A stretch of DNA of 64,000 bases from Leptodactylus fallax (taxonomy: Eukaryota > Chordata > Amphibia > Anura > Leptodactylidae): positions 4,107,501-4,171,500 of the forward strand of contig CAMRHE010000067.1 of assembly GCA_947044405.1 (NCBI GenBank), in the 5' to 3' direction. The number at the start of each line of letters is the position of its first letter. The stretch's first letter is position 1. A program made the position numbers and the translations under genes. Of the stretch, positions 13,901-28,900 are shown piece after piece. Under the pieces are notes generated by a model. The model worked only from the letters and a program-made list of their open reading frames with translations. It was not told the origin of the DNA and made no database searches.

Positions 13901-16900
13901 AAGTTTCTGTCTCACCAAAGTGCTTCAGTCAAATCAGTTTGGGTGAGTACTTCTCAATAATGTCCTATATGATCTCCCAGCGGGTTCTGTGACTTGAAAT
14001 GGAATGGGAAATACAAAGGAAGCACTTTTACTTCTCCCTTCAGCAGCATAAACTCAGCGTTTCTAAAATGTGTGGCCTTAGGCTTAGGGAACGCGTTGCT
14101 AGAATGCGGAATTTTTGACTGATTGGAATAGGCAGCAGAAAATTGCTGTGTTTTGCAGCACCGTTAAAGTGAATGAGATTTTGTGTAATCTCATCCACAC
14201 ATTGTGGTTAAAATTGCGTTTTTTATTGCTCCCTTAAAATCAAAATGGAGAGACGCAAAAGTTGAGCGATTTGTCTTTCACTAGTGGTTTTTTTTTCTCT
14301 CGGACATTTCACTGTATTTTTTAGCTGTGTTTCACAATGTGTGGTCTTAAACTTCAACTAACCGATACTTGGAGATGTGTAAATTCCCAACCACTGCCAC
14401 CAGGCTTAAGGTTCTTTAACATTCGCTGCAACTTAAGGCTTTTCTGTTTGAGTGCGAGGCGGGGATTGAACTCAGGACATGGAGCTTATAGATGCACAAT
14501 TGCGACACCCTACTGACAGAGCCACAGGTACTCCTAGGTTAGTTAGATGTTTTTTGGTCTTAAATCTTCTGTTCTCAGAATTTCAGTATTTAGCATGAGC
14601 ACTAAACGGTGTGAATAAAAATGGCACCAATGTTTATTTTATTTAGCTAGTAACAATCTAGGGTCTAACATGATTGTATGTGGTGTGAATATATGCATCT
14701 CACCACTTTTTTTAAAGGCTACAATGCTTGAAAAAGCCCCTCCCACTTTTGATTTGAGCTACCATTAGCGAATCACCCTTTGTAGGTCTCTCCCAGGTTG
14801 ACATCTCCGCTGTATGCAAGTAATACACTCCATAATATAGCACCAATGTTGTTTTCCTCTTAGATTTGCCTGTGAAAGCAATCCCTCCGTGTATGTATGG
14901 GGCCATAGATTTTATGGGCACAGTGTTTGGCATCCATGCACACAGATATGTCCACTGGTGGGCAGCAAGAAAGTTCTGTAAACAGTGCAAGCATATTTAG
15001 GTTGGTTTAACACAGCATTTATTTTGGTCCCTAACTTTTCTACAAACTTTGCATAAATGAGTAGTACAGGTGACTGTAAGAAGCATTGTAATATATTTTA
15101 TAAGAGAAAATGCTCTTTTCTCCGGTTCTTTTCCTTCCGTTCAATTGACTTTTACTTTTAAATCCCTGCTGAAGTTCATGTTCCAGCTCTGACTAGGAGT
15201 CTGTGAAGGGGAGAAGTGAACTAGTGAGAAAGGAGAGACAGGCACAAGAGACTGCAATCAGCCAAATAGGAAGTTTCTGTCTCACCAAAGTGCTTCAGTC
15301 AAATCAGTTTGGGTGAGTACTTCTCAATAATGTCCTATATGATCTCCCAGCGGGTTCTGTGACTTGAAATGGAATGGGAAATACAAAGGAAGCACTTTTA
15401 CTTCTCCCTTCAGCAGCATAAACTCAGCGTTTCTAAAATGTGTGGCCTTAGGCTTAGGGAACGCGTTGCTAGAATGCGGAATTTTTGACTGATTGGAATA
15501 GGCAGCAGAAAATTGCTGTGTTTTGCAGCACCGTTAAAGTGAATGAGATTTTGTGTAATCTCATCCACACATTGTGGTTAAAATTGCGTTTTTTATTGCT
15601 CCCTTAAAATCAAAATGGAGAGACGCAAAAGTTGAGCGATTTGTCTTTCACTAGTGGTTTTTTTTCTCTCGGACATTTCACTGTATTTTTTAGCTGTGTT
15701 TCACAATGTGTGGTCTTAAACTTCAACTAACCGACACTTGGAGATGTGTAAATTCCCAACCACTGCCACCAGGCTTAAGGTTCTTTAACATTCGCTGCAA
15801 CTTAAGGCTTTTCTGTTTGAGTGCGAGGCGGGGATTGAACTCAGGACATGGAGCTTATAGATGCACAATTGCGACACCCTACTGACAGAGCCACAGGTAC
15901 TCCTAGGTTAGTTAGATGTTTTTTGGTCTTAAATCTTCTGTTCTCAGAATTTCAGTATTTAGCATGAGCACTAAACGGTGTGAATAAAAATGGCACCAAT
16001 GTTTATTTTATTTAGCTAGTAACAATCTAGGGTCTAACATGATTGTATGTGGTGTGAATATATGCATCTCACCACTTTTTTTAAAGGCTACAATGCTTGA
16101 AAAAGCCCCTCCCACTTTTGATTTGAGCTACCATTAGCGAATCACCCTGTGTAGGTCTCTCCCAGGTTGACATCTCCGCTGTATGCAAGTAATACACTCC
16201 ATAATATAGCACCAATGTTGTTTTCCTCTTAGATTTGCCTGTGAAAGCAATCCCTCCGTGTATGTATGGGGCCATAGATTTTATGGGCACAGTGTTTGGC
16301 ATCCATGCACACAGATATGTCCACTGGTGGGCAGCAAGAAAGTTCTGTAAACAGTGCAAGCATATTTAGGTTGGTTTAACACAGCATTTATTTTGGTCCC
16401 TAACTTTTCTACAAACTTTGCATAAATGAGTAGTACAGGTGACTGTAAGAAGCATTGTAATATATTTTATAAGAGAAAATGCTCTTTTCTCCGGTTCTTT
16501 TCCTTCCGTTCAATTGACTTTTACTTTTAAATCCCTGCTGAAGTTCATGTTCCAGCTCTGACTAGGAGTCTGTGAAGGGGAGAAGTGAACTAGTGAGAAA
16601 GGAGAGACAGGCACAAGAGACTGCAATCAGCCAAATAGGAAGTTTCTGTCTCACCAAAGTGCTTCAGTCAAATCAGTTTGGGTGAGTACTTCTCAATAAT
16701 GTCCTATATGATCTCCCAGCGGGTTCTGTGACTTGAAATGGAATGGGAAATACAAAGGAAGCACTTTTACTTCTCCCTTCAGCAGCATAAACTCAGCGTT
16801 TCTAAAATGTGTGGCCTTAGGCTTAGGGAACGCGTTGCTAGAATGCGGAATTTTTGACTGATTGGAATAGGCAGCAGAAAATTGCTGTGTTTTGCAGCAC

Positions 16901-19900
16901 CGTTAAAGTGAATGAGATTTTGTGTAATCTCATCCACACATTGTGGTTAAAATTGCGTTTTTTATTGCTCCCTTAAAATCAAAATGGAGAGACGCAAAAG
17001 TTGAGCGATTTGTCTTTCACTAGTGGTTTTTTTTTCTCTCGGACATTTCACTGTATTTTTTAGCTGTGTTTCACAATGTGTGGTCTTAAACTTCAACTAA
17101 CCGATACTTGGAGATGTGTAAATTCCCAACCACTGCCACCAGGCTTAAGGTTCTTTAACATTCGCTGCAACTTAAGGCTTTTCTGTTTGAGTGCGAGGCG
17201 GGGATTGAACTCAGGACATGGAGCTTATAGATGCACAATTGCGACACCCTACTGACAGAGCCACAGGTACTCCTAGGTTAGTTAGATGTTTTTTGGTCTT
17301 AAATCTTCTGTTCTCAGAATTTCAGTATTTAGCATGAGCACTAAACGGTGTGAATAAAAATGGCACCAATGTTTATTTTATTTAGCTAGTAACAATCTAG
17401 GGTCTAACATGATTGTATGTGGTGTGAATATATGCATCTCACCACTTTTTTTAAAGGCTACAATGCTTGAAAAAGCCCCTCCCACTTTTGATTTGAGCTA
17501 CCATTAGCGAATCACCCTTTGTAGGTCTCTCCCAGGTTGACATCTCCGCTGTATGCAAGTAATACACTCCATAATATAGCACCAATGTTGTTTTCCTCTT
17601 AGATTTGCCTGTGAAAGCAATCCCTCCGTGTATGTATGGGGCCATAGATTTTATGGGCACAGTGTTTGGCATCCATGCACACAGATATGTCCACTGGTGG
17701 GCAGCAAGAAAGTTCTGTAAACAGTGCAAGCATATTTAGGTTGGTTTAACACAGCATTTATTTTGGTCCCTAACTTTTCTACAAACTTTGCATAAATGAG
17801 TAGTACAGGTGACTGTAAGAAGCATTGTAATATATTTTATAAGAGAAAATGCTCTTTTCTCCGGTTCTTTTCCTTCCGTTCAATTGACTTTTACTTTTAA
17901 ATCCCTGCTGAAGTTCATGTTCCAGCTCTGACTAGGAGTCTGTGAAGGGGAGAAGTGAACTAGTGAGAAAGGAGAGACAGGCACAAGAGACTGCAATCAG
18001 CCAAATAGGAAGTTTCTGTCTCACCAAAGTGCTTCAGTCAAATCAGTTTGGGTGAGTACTTCTCAATAATGTCCTATATGATCTCCCAGCGGGTTCTGTG
18101 ACTTGAAATGGAATGGGAAATACAAAGGAAGCACTTTTACTTCTCCCTTCAGCAGCATAAACTCAGCGTTTCTAAAATGTGTGGCCTTAGGCTTAGGGAA
18201 CGCGTTGCTAGAATGCGGAATTTTTGACTGATTGGAATAGGCAGCAGAAAATTGCTGTGTTTTGCAGCACCGTTAAAGTGAATGAGATTTTGTGTAATCT
18301 CATCCACACATTGTGGTTAAAATTGCGTTTTTTATTGCTCCCTTAAAATCAAAATGGAGAGACGCAAAAGTTGAGCGATTTGTCTTTCACTAGTGGTTTT
18401 TTTTTCTCTCGGACATTTCACTGTATTTTTTAGCTGTGTTTCACAATGTGTGGTCTTAAACTTCAACTAACCGATACTTGGAGATGTGTAAATTCCCAAC
18501 CACTGCCACCAGGCTTAAGGTTCTTTAACATTCGCTGCAACTTAAGGCTTTTCTGTTTGAGTGCGAGGCGGGGATTGAACTCAGGACATGGAGCTTATAG
18601 ATGCACAATTGCGACACCCTACTGACAGAGCCACAGGTACTCCTAGGTTAGTTAGATGTTTTTTGGTCTTAAATCTTCTGTTCTCAGAATTTCAGTATTT
18701 AGCATGAGCACTAAACGGTGTGAATAAAAATGGCACCAATGTTTATTTTATTTAGCTAGTAACAATCTAGGGTCTAACATGATTGTATGTGGTGTGAATA
18801 TATGCATCTCACCACTTTTTTTAAAGGCTACAATGCTTGAAAAAGCCCCTCCCACTTTTGATTTGAGCTACCATTAGCGAATCACCCTTTGTAGGTCTCT
18901 CCCAGGTTGACATCTCCGCTGTATGCAAGTAATACACTCCATAATATAGCACCAATGTTGTTTTCCTCTTAGATTTGCCTGTGAAAGCAATCCCTCCGTG
19001 TATGTATGGGGCCATAGATTTTATGGGCACAGTGTTTGGCATCCATGCACACAGATATGTCCACTGGTGGGCAGCAAGAAAGTTCTGTAAACAGTGCAAG
19101 CATATTTAGGTTGGTTTAACACAGCATTTATTTTGGTCCCTAACTTTTCTACAAACTTTGCATAAATGAGTAGTACAGGTGACTGTAAGAAGCATTGTAA
19201 TATATTTTATAAGAGAAAATGCTCTTTTCTCCGGTTCTTTTCCTTCCGTTCAATTGACTTTTACTTTTAAATCCCTGCTGAAGTTCATGTTCCAGCTCTG
19301 ACTAGGAGTCTGTGAAGGGGAGAAGTGAACTAGTGAGAAAGGAGAGACAGGCACAAGAGACTGCAATCAGCCAAATAGGAAGTTTCTGTCTCACCAAAGT
19401 GCTTCAGTCAAATCAGTTTGGGTGAGTACTTCTCAATAATGTCCTATATGATCTCCCAGCGGGTTCTGTGACTTGAAATGGAATGGGAAATACAAAGGAA
19501 GCACTTTTACTTCTCCCTTCAGCAGCATAAACTCAGCGTTTCTAAAATGTGTGGCCTTAGGCTTAGGGAACGCGTTGCTAGAATGCGGAATTTTTGACTG
19601 ATTGGAATAGGCAGCAGAAAATTGCTGTGTTTTGCAGCACCGTTAAAGTGAATGAGATTTTGTGTAATCTCATCCACACATTGTGGTTAAAATTGCGTTT
19701 TTTATTGCTCCCTTAAAATCAAAATGGAGAGACGCAAAAGTTGAGCGATTTGTCTTTCACTAGTGGTTTTTTTTCTCTCGGACATTTCACTGTATTTTTT
19801 AGCTGTGTTTCACAATGTGTGGTCTTAAACTTCAACTAACCGATACTTGGAGATGTGTAAATTCCCAACCACTGCCACCAGGCTTAAGGTTCTTTAACAT

Positions 19901-22900
19901 TCGCTGCAACTTAAGGCTTTTCTGTTTGAGTGCGAGGCGGGGATTGAACTCAGGACATGGAGCTTATAGATGCACAATTGCGACACCCTACTGACAGAGC
20001 CACAGGTACTCCTAGGTTAGTTAGATGTTTTTTGGTCTTAAATCTTCTGTTCTCAGAATTTCAGTATTTAGCATGAGCACTAAACGGTGTGAATAAAAAT
20101 GGCACCAATGTTTATTTTATTTAGCTAGTAACAATCTAGGGTCTAACATGATTGTATGTGGTGTGAATATATGCATCTCACCACTTTTTTTAAAGGCTAC
20201 AATGCTTGAAAAAGCCCCTCCCACTTTTGATTTGAGCTACCATTAGCGAATCACCCTTTGTAGGTCTCTCCCAGGTTGACATCTCCGCTGTATGCAAGTA
20301 ATACACTCCATAATATAGCACCAATGTTGTTTTCCTCTTAGATTTGCCTGTGAAAGCAATCCCTCCGTGTATGTATGGGGCCATAGATTTTATGGGCACA
20401 GTGTTTGGCATCCATGCACACAGATATGTCCACTGGTGGGCAGCAAGAAAGTTCTGTAAACAGTGCAAGCATATTTAGGTTGGTTTAACACAGCATTTAT
20501 TTTGGTCCCTAACTTTTCTACAAACTTTGCATAAATGAGTAGTACAGGTGACTGTAAGAAGCATTGTAATATATTTTATAAGAGAAAATGCTCTTTTCTC
20601 CGGTTCTTTTCCTTCCGTTCAATTGACTTTTACTTTTAAATCCCTGCTGAAGTTCATGTTCCAGCTCTGACTAGGAGTCTGTGAAGGGGAGAAGTGAACT
20701 AGTGAGAAAGGAGAGACAGGCACAAGAGACTGCAATCAGCCAAATAGGAAGTTTCTGTCTCACCAAAGTGCTTCAGTCAAATCAGTTTGGGTGAGTACTT
20801 CTCAATAATGTCCTATATGATCTCCCAGCGGGTTCTGTGACTTGAAATGGAATGGGAAATACAAAGGAAGCACTTTTACTTCTCCCTTCAGCAGCATAAA
20901 CTCAGCGTTTCTAAAATGTGTGGCCTTAGGCTTAGGGAACGCGTTGCTAGAATGCGGAATTTTTGACTGATTGGAATAGGCAGCAGAAAATTGCTGTGTT
21001 TTGCAGCACCGTTAAAGTGAATGAGATTTTGTGTAATCTCATCCACACATTGTGGTTAAAATTGCGTTTTTTATTGCTCCCTTAAAATCAAAATGGAGAG
21101 ACGCAAAGGTTGAGCGATTTGTCTTTCACTAGTGGTTTTTTTTTCTCTCGGACATTTCACTGTATTTTTTAGCTGTGTTTCACAATGTGTGGTCTTAAAC
21201 TTCAACTAACCGATACTTGGAGATGTGTAAATTCCCAACCACTGCCACCAGGCTTAAGGTTCTTTAACATTCGCTGCAACTTAAGGCTTTTCTGTTTGAG
21301 TGCGAGGCGGGGATTGAACTCAGGACATGGAGCTTATAGATGCACAATTGCGACACCCTACTGACAGAGCCACAGGTACTCCTAGGTTAGTTAGATGTTT
21401 TTTGGTCTTAAATCTTCTGTTCTCAGAATTTCAGTATTTAGCATGAGCACTAAACGGTGTGAATAAAAATGGCACCAATGTTTATTTTATTTAGCTAGTA
21501 ACAATCTAGGGTCTAACATGATTGTATGTGGTGTGAATATATGCATCTCACCACTTTTTTTAAAGGCTACAATGCTTGAAAAAGCCCCTCCCACTTTTGA
21601 TTTGAGCTACCATTAGCGAATCACCCTTTGTAGGTCTCTCCCAGGTTGACATCTCCGCTGTATGCAAGTAATACACTCCATAATATAGCACCAATGTTGT
21701 TTTCCTCTTAGATTTGCCTGTGAAAGCAATCCCTCCGTGTATGTATGGGGCCATAGATTTTATGGGCACAGTGTTTGGCATCCATGCACACAGATATGTC
21801 CACTGGTGGGCAGCAAGAAAGTTCTGTAAACAGTGCAAGCATATTTAGGTTGGTTTAACACAGCATTTATTTTGGTCCCTAACTTTTCTACAAACTTTGC
21901 ATAAATGAGTAGTACAGGTGACTGTAAGAAGCATTGTAATATATTTTATAAGAGAAAATGCTCTTTTCTCCGGTTCTTTTCCTTCCGTTCAATTGACTTT
22001 TACTTTTAAATCCCTGCTGAAGTTCATGTTCCAGCTCTGACTAGGAGTCTGTGAAGGGGAGAAGTGAACTAGTGAGAAAGGAGAGACAGGCACAAGAGAC
22101 TGCAATCAGCCAAATAGGAAGTTTCTGTCTCACCAAAGTGCTTCAGTCAAATCAGTTTGGGTGAGTACTTCTCAATAATGTCCTATATGATCTCCCAGCG
22201 GGTTCTGTGACTTGAAATGGAATGGGAAATACAAAGGAAGCACTTTTACTTCTCCCTTCAGCAGCATAAACTCAGCGTTTCTAAAATGTGTGGCCTTAGG
22301 CTTAGGGAACGCGTTGCTAGAATGCGGAATTTTTGACTGATTGGAATAGGCAGCAGAAAATTGCTGTGTTTTGCAGCACCGTTAAAGTGAATGAGATTTT
22401 GTGTAATCTCATCCACACATTGTGGTTAAAATTGCGTTTTTTATTGCTCCCTTAAAATCAAAATGGAGAGACGCAAAAGTTGAGCGATTTGTCTTTCACT
22501 AGTGGTTTTTTTTCTCTCGGACATTTCACTGTATTTTTTAGCTGTGTTTCACAATGTGTGGTCTTAAACTTCAACTAACCGATACTTGGAGATGTGTAAA
22601 TTCCCAACCACTGCCACCAGGCTTAAGGTTCTTTAACATTCGCTGCAACTTAAGGCTTTTCTGTTTGAGTGCGAGGCGGGGATTGAACTCAGGACATGGA
22701 GCTTATAGATGCACAATTGCGACACCCTACTGACAGAGCCACAGGTACTCCTAGGTTAGTTAGATGTTTTTTGGTCTTAAATCTTCTGTTCTCAGAATTT
22801 CAGTATTTAGCATGAGCACTAAACGGTGTGAATAAAAATGGCACCAATGTTTATTTTATTTAGCTAGTAACAATCTAGGGTCTAACATGATTGTATGTGG

Positions 22901-25900
22901 TGTGAATATATGCATCTCACCACTTTTTTTAAAGGCTACAATGCTTGAAAAAGCCCCTCCCACTTTTGATTTGAGCTACCATTAGCGAATCACCCTTTGT
23001 AGGTCTCTCCCAGGTTGACATCTCCGCTGTATGCAAGTAATACACTCCATAATATAGCACCAATGTTGTTTTCCTCTTAGATTTGCCTGTGAAAGCAATC
23101 CCTCCGTGTATGTATGGGGCCATAGATTTTATGGGCACAGTGTTTGGCATCCATGCACACAGATATGTCCACTGGTGGGCAGCAAGAAAGTTCTGTAAAC
23201 AGTGCAAGCATATTTAGGTTGGTTTAACACAGCATTTATTTTGGTCCCTAACTTTTCTACAAACTTTGCATAAATGAGTAGTACAGGTGACTGTAAGAAG
23301 CATTGTAATATATTTTATAAGAGAAAATGCTCTTTTCTCCGGTTCTTTTCCTTCCGTTCAATTGACTTTTACTTTTAAATCCCTGCTGAAGTTCATGTTC
23401 CAGCTCTGACTAGGAGTCTGTGAAGGGGAGAAGTGAACTAGTGAGAAAGGAGAGACAGGCACAAGAGACTGCAATCAGCCAAATAGGAAGTTTCTGTCTC
23501 ACCAAAGTGCTTCAGTCAAATCAGTTTGGGTGAGTACTTCTCAATAATGTCCTATATGATCTCCCAGCGGGTTCTGTGACTTGAAATGGAATGGGAAATA
23601 CAAAGGAAGCACTTTTACTTCTCCCTTCAGCAGCATAAACTCAGCGTTTCTAAAATGTGTGGCCTTAGGCTTAGGGAACGCGTTGCTAGAATGCGGAATT
23701 TTTGACTGATTGGAATAGGCAGCAGAAAATTGCTGTGTTTTGCAGCACCGTTAAAGTGAATGAGATTTTGTGTAATCTCATCCACACATTGTGGTTAAAA
23801 TTGCGTTTTTTATTGCTCCCTTAAAATCAAAATGGAGAGACGCAAAAGTTGAGCGATTTGTCTTTCACTAGTGGTTTTTTTTTCTCTCGGACATTTCACT
23901 GTATTTTTTAGCTGTGTTTCACAATGTGTGGTCTTAAACTTCAACTAACCGATACTTGGAGATGTGTAAATTCCCAACCACTGCCACCAGGCTTAAGGTT
24001 CTTTAACATTCGCTGCAACTTAAGGCTTTTCTGTTTGAGTGCGAGGCGGGGATTGAACTCAGGACATGGAGCTTATAGATGCACAATTGCGACACCCTAC
24101 TGACAGAGCCACAGGTACTCCTAGGTTAGTTAGATGTTTTTTGGTCTTAAATCTTCTGTTCTCAGAATTTCAGTATTTAGCATGAGCACTAAACGGTGTG
24201 AATAAAAATGGCACCAATGTTTATTTTATTTAGCTAGTAACAATCTAGGGTCTAACATGATTGTATGTGGTGTGAATATATGCATCTCACCACTTTTTTT
24301 AAAGGCTACAATGCTTGAAAAAGCCCCTCCCACTTTTGATTTGAGCTACCATTAGCGAATCACCCTTTGTAGGTCTCTCCCAGGTTGACATCTCCGCTGT
24401 ATGCAAGTAATACACTCCATAATATAGCACCAATGTTGTTTTCCTCTTAGATTTGCCTGTGAAAGCAATCCCTCCGTGTATGTATGGGGCCATAGATTTT
24501 ATGGGCACAGTGTTTGGCATCCATGCACACAGATATGTCCACTGGTGGGCAGCAAGAAAGTTCTGTAAACAGTGCAAGCATATTTAGGTTGGTTTAACAC
24601 AGCATTTATTTTGGTCCCTAACTTTTCTACAAACTTTGCATAAATGAGTAGTACAGGTGACTGTAAGAAGCATTGTAATATATTTTATAAGAGAAAATGC
24701 TCTTTTCTCCGGTTCTTTTCCTTCCGTTCAATTGACTTTTACTTTTAAATCCCTGCTGAAGTTCATGTTCCAGCTCTGACTAGGAGTCTGTGAAGGGGAG
24801 AAGTGAACTAGTGAGAAAGGAGAGACAGGCACAAGAGACTGCAATCAGCCAAATAGGAAGTTTCTGTCTCACCAAAGTGCTTCAGTCAAATCAGTTTGGG
24901 TGAGTACTTCTCAATAATGTCCTATATGATCTCCCAGCGGGTTCTGTGACTTGAAATGGAATGGGAAATACAAAGGAAGCACTTTTACTTCTCCCTTCAG
25001 CAGCATAAACTCAGCGTTTCTAAAATGTGTGGCCTTAGGCTTAGGGAACGCGTTGCTAGAATGCGGAATTTTTGACTGATTGGAATAGGCAGCAGAAAAT
25101 TGCTGTGTTTTGCAGCACCGTTAAAGTGAATGAGATTTTGTGTAATCTCATCCACACATTGTGGTTAAAATTGCGTTTTTTATTGCTCCCTTAAAATCAA
25201 AATGGAGAGACGCAAAAGTTGAGCGATTTGTCTTTCACTAGTGGTTTTTTTTCTCTCGGACATTTCACTGTATTTTTTAGCTGTGTTTCACAATGTGTGG
25301 TCTTAAACTTCAACTAACCGATACTTGGAGATGTGTAAATTCCCAACCACTGCCACCAGGCTTAAGGTTCTTTAACATTCGCTGCAACTTAAGGCTTTTC
25401 TGTTTGAGTGCGAGGCGGGGATTGAACTCAGGACATGGAGCTTATAGATGCACAATTGCGACACCCTACTGACAGAGCCACAGGTACTCCTAGGTTAGTT
25501 AGATGTTTTTTGGTCTTAAATCTTCTGTTCTCAGAATTTCAGTATTTAGCATGAGCACTAAACGGTGTGAATAAAAATGGCACCAATGTTTATTTTATTT
25601 AGCTAGTAACAATCTAGGGTCTAACATGATTGTATGTGGTGTGAATATATGCATCTCACCACTTTTTTTAAAGGCTACAATGCTTGAAAAAGCCCCTCCC
25701 ACTTTTGATTTGAGCTACCATTAGCGAATCACCCTTTGTAGGTCTCTCCCAGGTTGACATCTCCGCTGTATGCAAGTAATACACTCCATAATATAGCACC
25801 AATGTTGTTTTCCTCTTAGATTTGCCTGTGAAAGCAATCCCTCCGTGTATGTATGGGGCCATAGATTTTATGGGCACAGTGTTTGGCATCCATGCACACA

Positions 25901-28900
25901 GATATGTCCACTGGTGGGCAGCAAGAAAGTTCTGTAAACAGTGCAAGCATATTTAGGTTGGTTTAACACAGCATTTATTTTGGTCCCTAACTTTTCTACA
26001 AACTTTGCATAAATGAGTAGTACAGGTGACTGTAAGAAGCATTGTAATATATTTTATAAGAGAAAATGCTCTTTTCTCCGGTTCTTTTCCTTCCGTTCAA
26101 TTGACTTTTACTTTTAAATCCCTGCTGAAGTTCATGTTCCAGCTCTGACTAGGAGTCTGTGAAGGGGAGAAGTGAACTAGTGAGAAAGGAGAGACAGGCA
26201 CAAGAGACTGCAATCAGCCAAATAGGAAGTTTCTGTCTCACCAAAGTGCTTCAGTCAAATCAGTTTGGGTGAGTACTTCTCAATAATGTCCTATATGATC
26301 TCCCAGCGGGTTCTGTGACTTGAAATGGAATGGGAAATACAAAGGAAGCACTTTTACTTCTCCCTTCAGCAGCATAAACTCAGCGTTTCTAAAATGTGTG
26401 GCCTTAGGCTTAGGGAACGCGTTGCTAGAATGCGGAATTTTTGACTGATTGGAATAGGCAGCAGAAAATTGCTGTGTTTTGCAGCACCGTTAAAGTGAAT
26501 GAGATTTTGTGTAATCTCATCCACACATTGTGGTTAAAATTGCGTTTTTTATTGCTCCCTTAAAATCAAAATGGAGAGACGCAAAAGTTGAGCGATTTGT
26601 CTTTCACTAGTGGTTTTTTTTTCTCTCGGACATTTCACTGTATTTTTTAGCTGTGTTTCACAATGTGTGGTCTTAAACTTCAACTAACCGATACTTGGAG
26701 ATGTGTAAATTCCCAACCACTGCCACCAGGCTTAAGGTTCTTTAACATTCGCTGCAACTTAAGGCTTTTCTGTTTGAGTGCGAGGCGGGGATTGAACTCA
26801 GGACATGGAGCTTATAGATGCACAATTGCGACACCCTACTGACAGAGCCACAGGTACTCCTAGGTTAGTTAGATGTTTTTTGGTCTTAAATCTTCTGTTC
26901 TCAGAATTTCAGTATTTAGCATGAGCACTAAACGGTGTGAATAAAAATGGCACCAATGTTTATTTTATTTAGCTAGTAACAATCTAGGGTCTAACATGAT
27001 TGTATGTGGTGTGAATATATGCATCTCACCACTTTTTTTAAAGGCTACAATGCTTGAAAAAGCCCCTCCCACTTTTGATTTGAGCTACCATTAGCGAATC
27101 ACCCTTTGTAGGTCTCTCCCAGGTTGACATCTCCGCTGTATGCAAGTAATACACTCCATAATATAGCACCAATGTTGTTTTCCTCTTAGATTTGCCTGTG
27201 AAAGCAATCCCTCCGTGTATGTATGGGGCCATAGATTTTATGGGCACAGTGTTTGGCATCCATGCACACAGATATGTCCACTGGTGGGCAGCAAGAAAGT
27301 TCTGTAAACAGTGCAAGCATATTTAGGTTGGTTTAACACAGCATTTATTTTGGTCCCTAACTTTTCTACAAACTTTGCATAAATGAGTAGTACAGGTGAC
27401 TGTAAGAAGCATTGTAATATATTTTATAAGAGAAAATGCTCTTTTCTCCGGTTCTTTTCCTTCCGTTCAATTGACTTTTACTTTTAAATCCCTGCTGAAG
27501 TTCATGTTCCAGCTCTGACTAGGAGTCTGTGAAGGGGAGAAGTGAACTAGTGAGAAAGGAGAGACAGGCACAAGAGACTGCAATCAGCCAAATAGGAAGT
27601 TTCTGTCTCACCAAAGTGCTTCAGTCAAATCAGTTTGGGTGAGTACTTCTCAATAATGTCCTATATGATCTCCCAGCGGGTTCTGTGACTTGAAATGGAA
27701 TGGGAAATACAAAGGAAGCACTTTTACTTCTCCCTTCAGCAGCATAAACTCAGCGTTTCTAAAATGTGTGGCCTTAGGCTTAGGGAACGCGTTGCTAGAA
27801 TGCGGAATTTTTGACTGATTGGAATAGGCAGCAGAAAATTGCTGTGTTTTGCAGCACCGTTAAAGTGAATGAGATTTTGTGTAATCTCATCCACACATTG
27901 TGGTTAAAATTGCGTTTTTTATTGCTCCCTTAAAATCAAAATGGAGAGACGCAAAAGTTGAGCGATTTGTCTTTCACTAGTGGTTTTTTTTTCTCTCGGA
28001 CATTTCACTGTATTTTTTAGCTGTGTTTCACAATGTGTGGTCTTAAACTTCAACTAACCGATACTTGGAGATGTGTAAATTCCCAACCACTGCCACCAGG
28101 CTTAAGGTTCTTTAACATTCGCTGCAACTTAAGGCTTTTCTGTTTGAGTGCGAGGCGGGGATTGAACTCAGGACATGGAGCTTATAGATGCACAATTGCG
28201 ACACCCTACTGACAGAGCCACAGGTACTCCTAGGTTAGTTAGATGTTTTTTGGTCTTAAATCTTCTGTTCTCAGAATTTCAGTATTTAGCATGAGCACTA
28301 AACGGTGTGAATAAAAATGGCACCAATGTTTATTTTATTTAGCTAGTAACAATCTAGGGTCTAACATGATTGTATGTGGTGTGAATATATGCATCTCACC
28401 ACTTTTTTTAAAGGCTACAATGCTTGAAAAAGCCCCTCCCACTTTTGATTTGAGCTACCATTAGCGAATCACCCTTTGTAGGTCTCTCCCAGGTTGACAT
28501 CTCCGCTGTATGCAAGTAATACACTCCATAATATAGCACCAATGTTGTTTTCCTCTTAGATTTGCCTGTGAAAGCAATCCCTCCGTGTATGTATGGGGCC
28601 ATAGATTTTATGGGCACAGTGTTTGGCATCCATGCACACAGATATGTCCACTGGTGGGCAGCAAGAAAGTTCTGTAAACAGTGCAAGCATATTTAGGTTG
28701 GTTTAACACAGCATTTATTTTGGTCCCTAACTTTTCTACAAACTTTGCATAAATGAGTAGTACAGGTGACTGTAAGAAGCATTGTAATATATTTTATAAG
28801 AGAAAATGCTCTTTTCTCCGGTTCTTTTCCTTCCGTTCAATTGACTTTTACTTTTAAATCCCTGCTGAAGTTCATGTTCCAGCTCTGACTAGGAGTCTGT

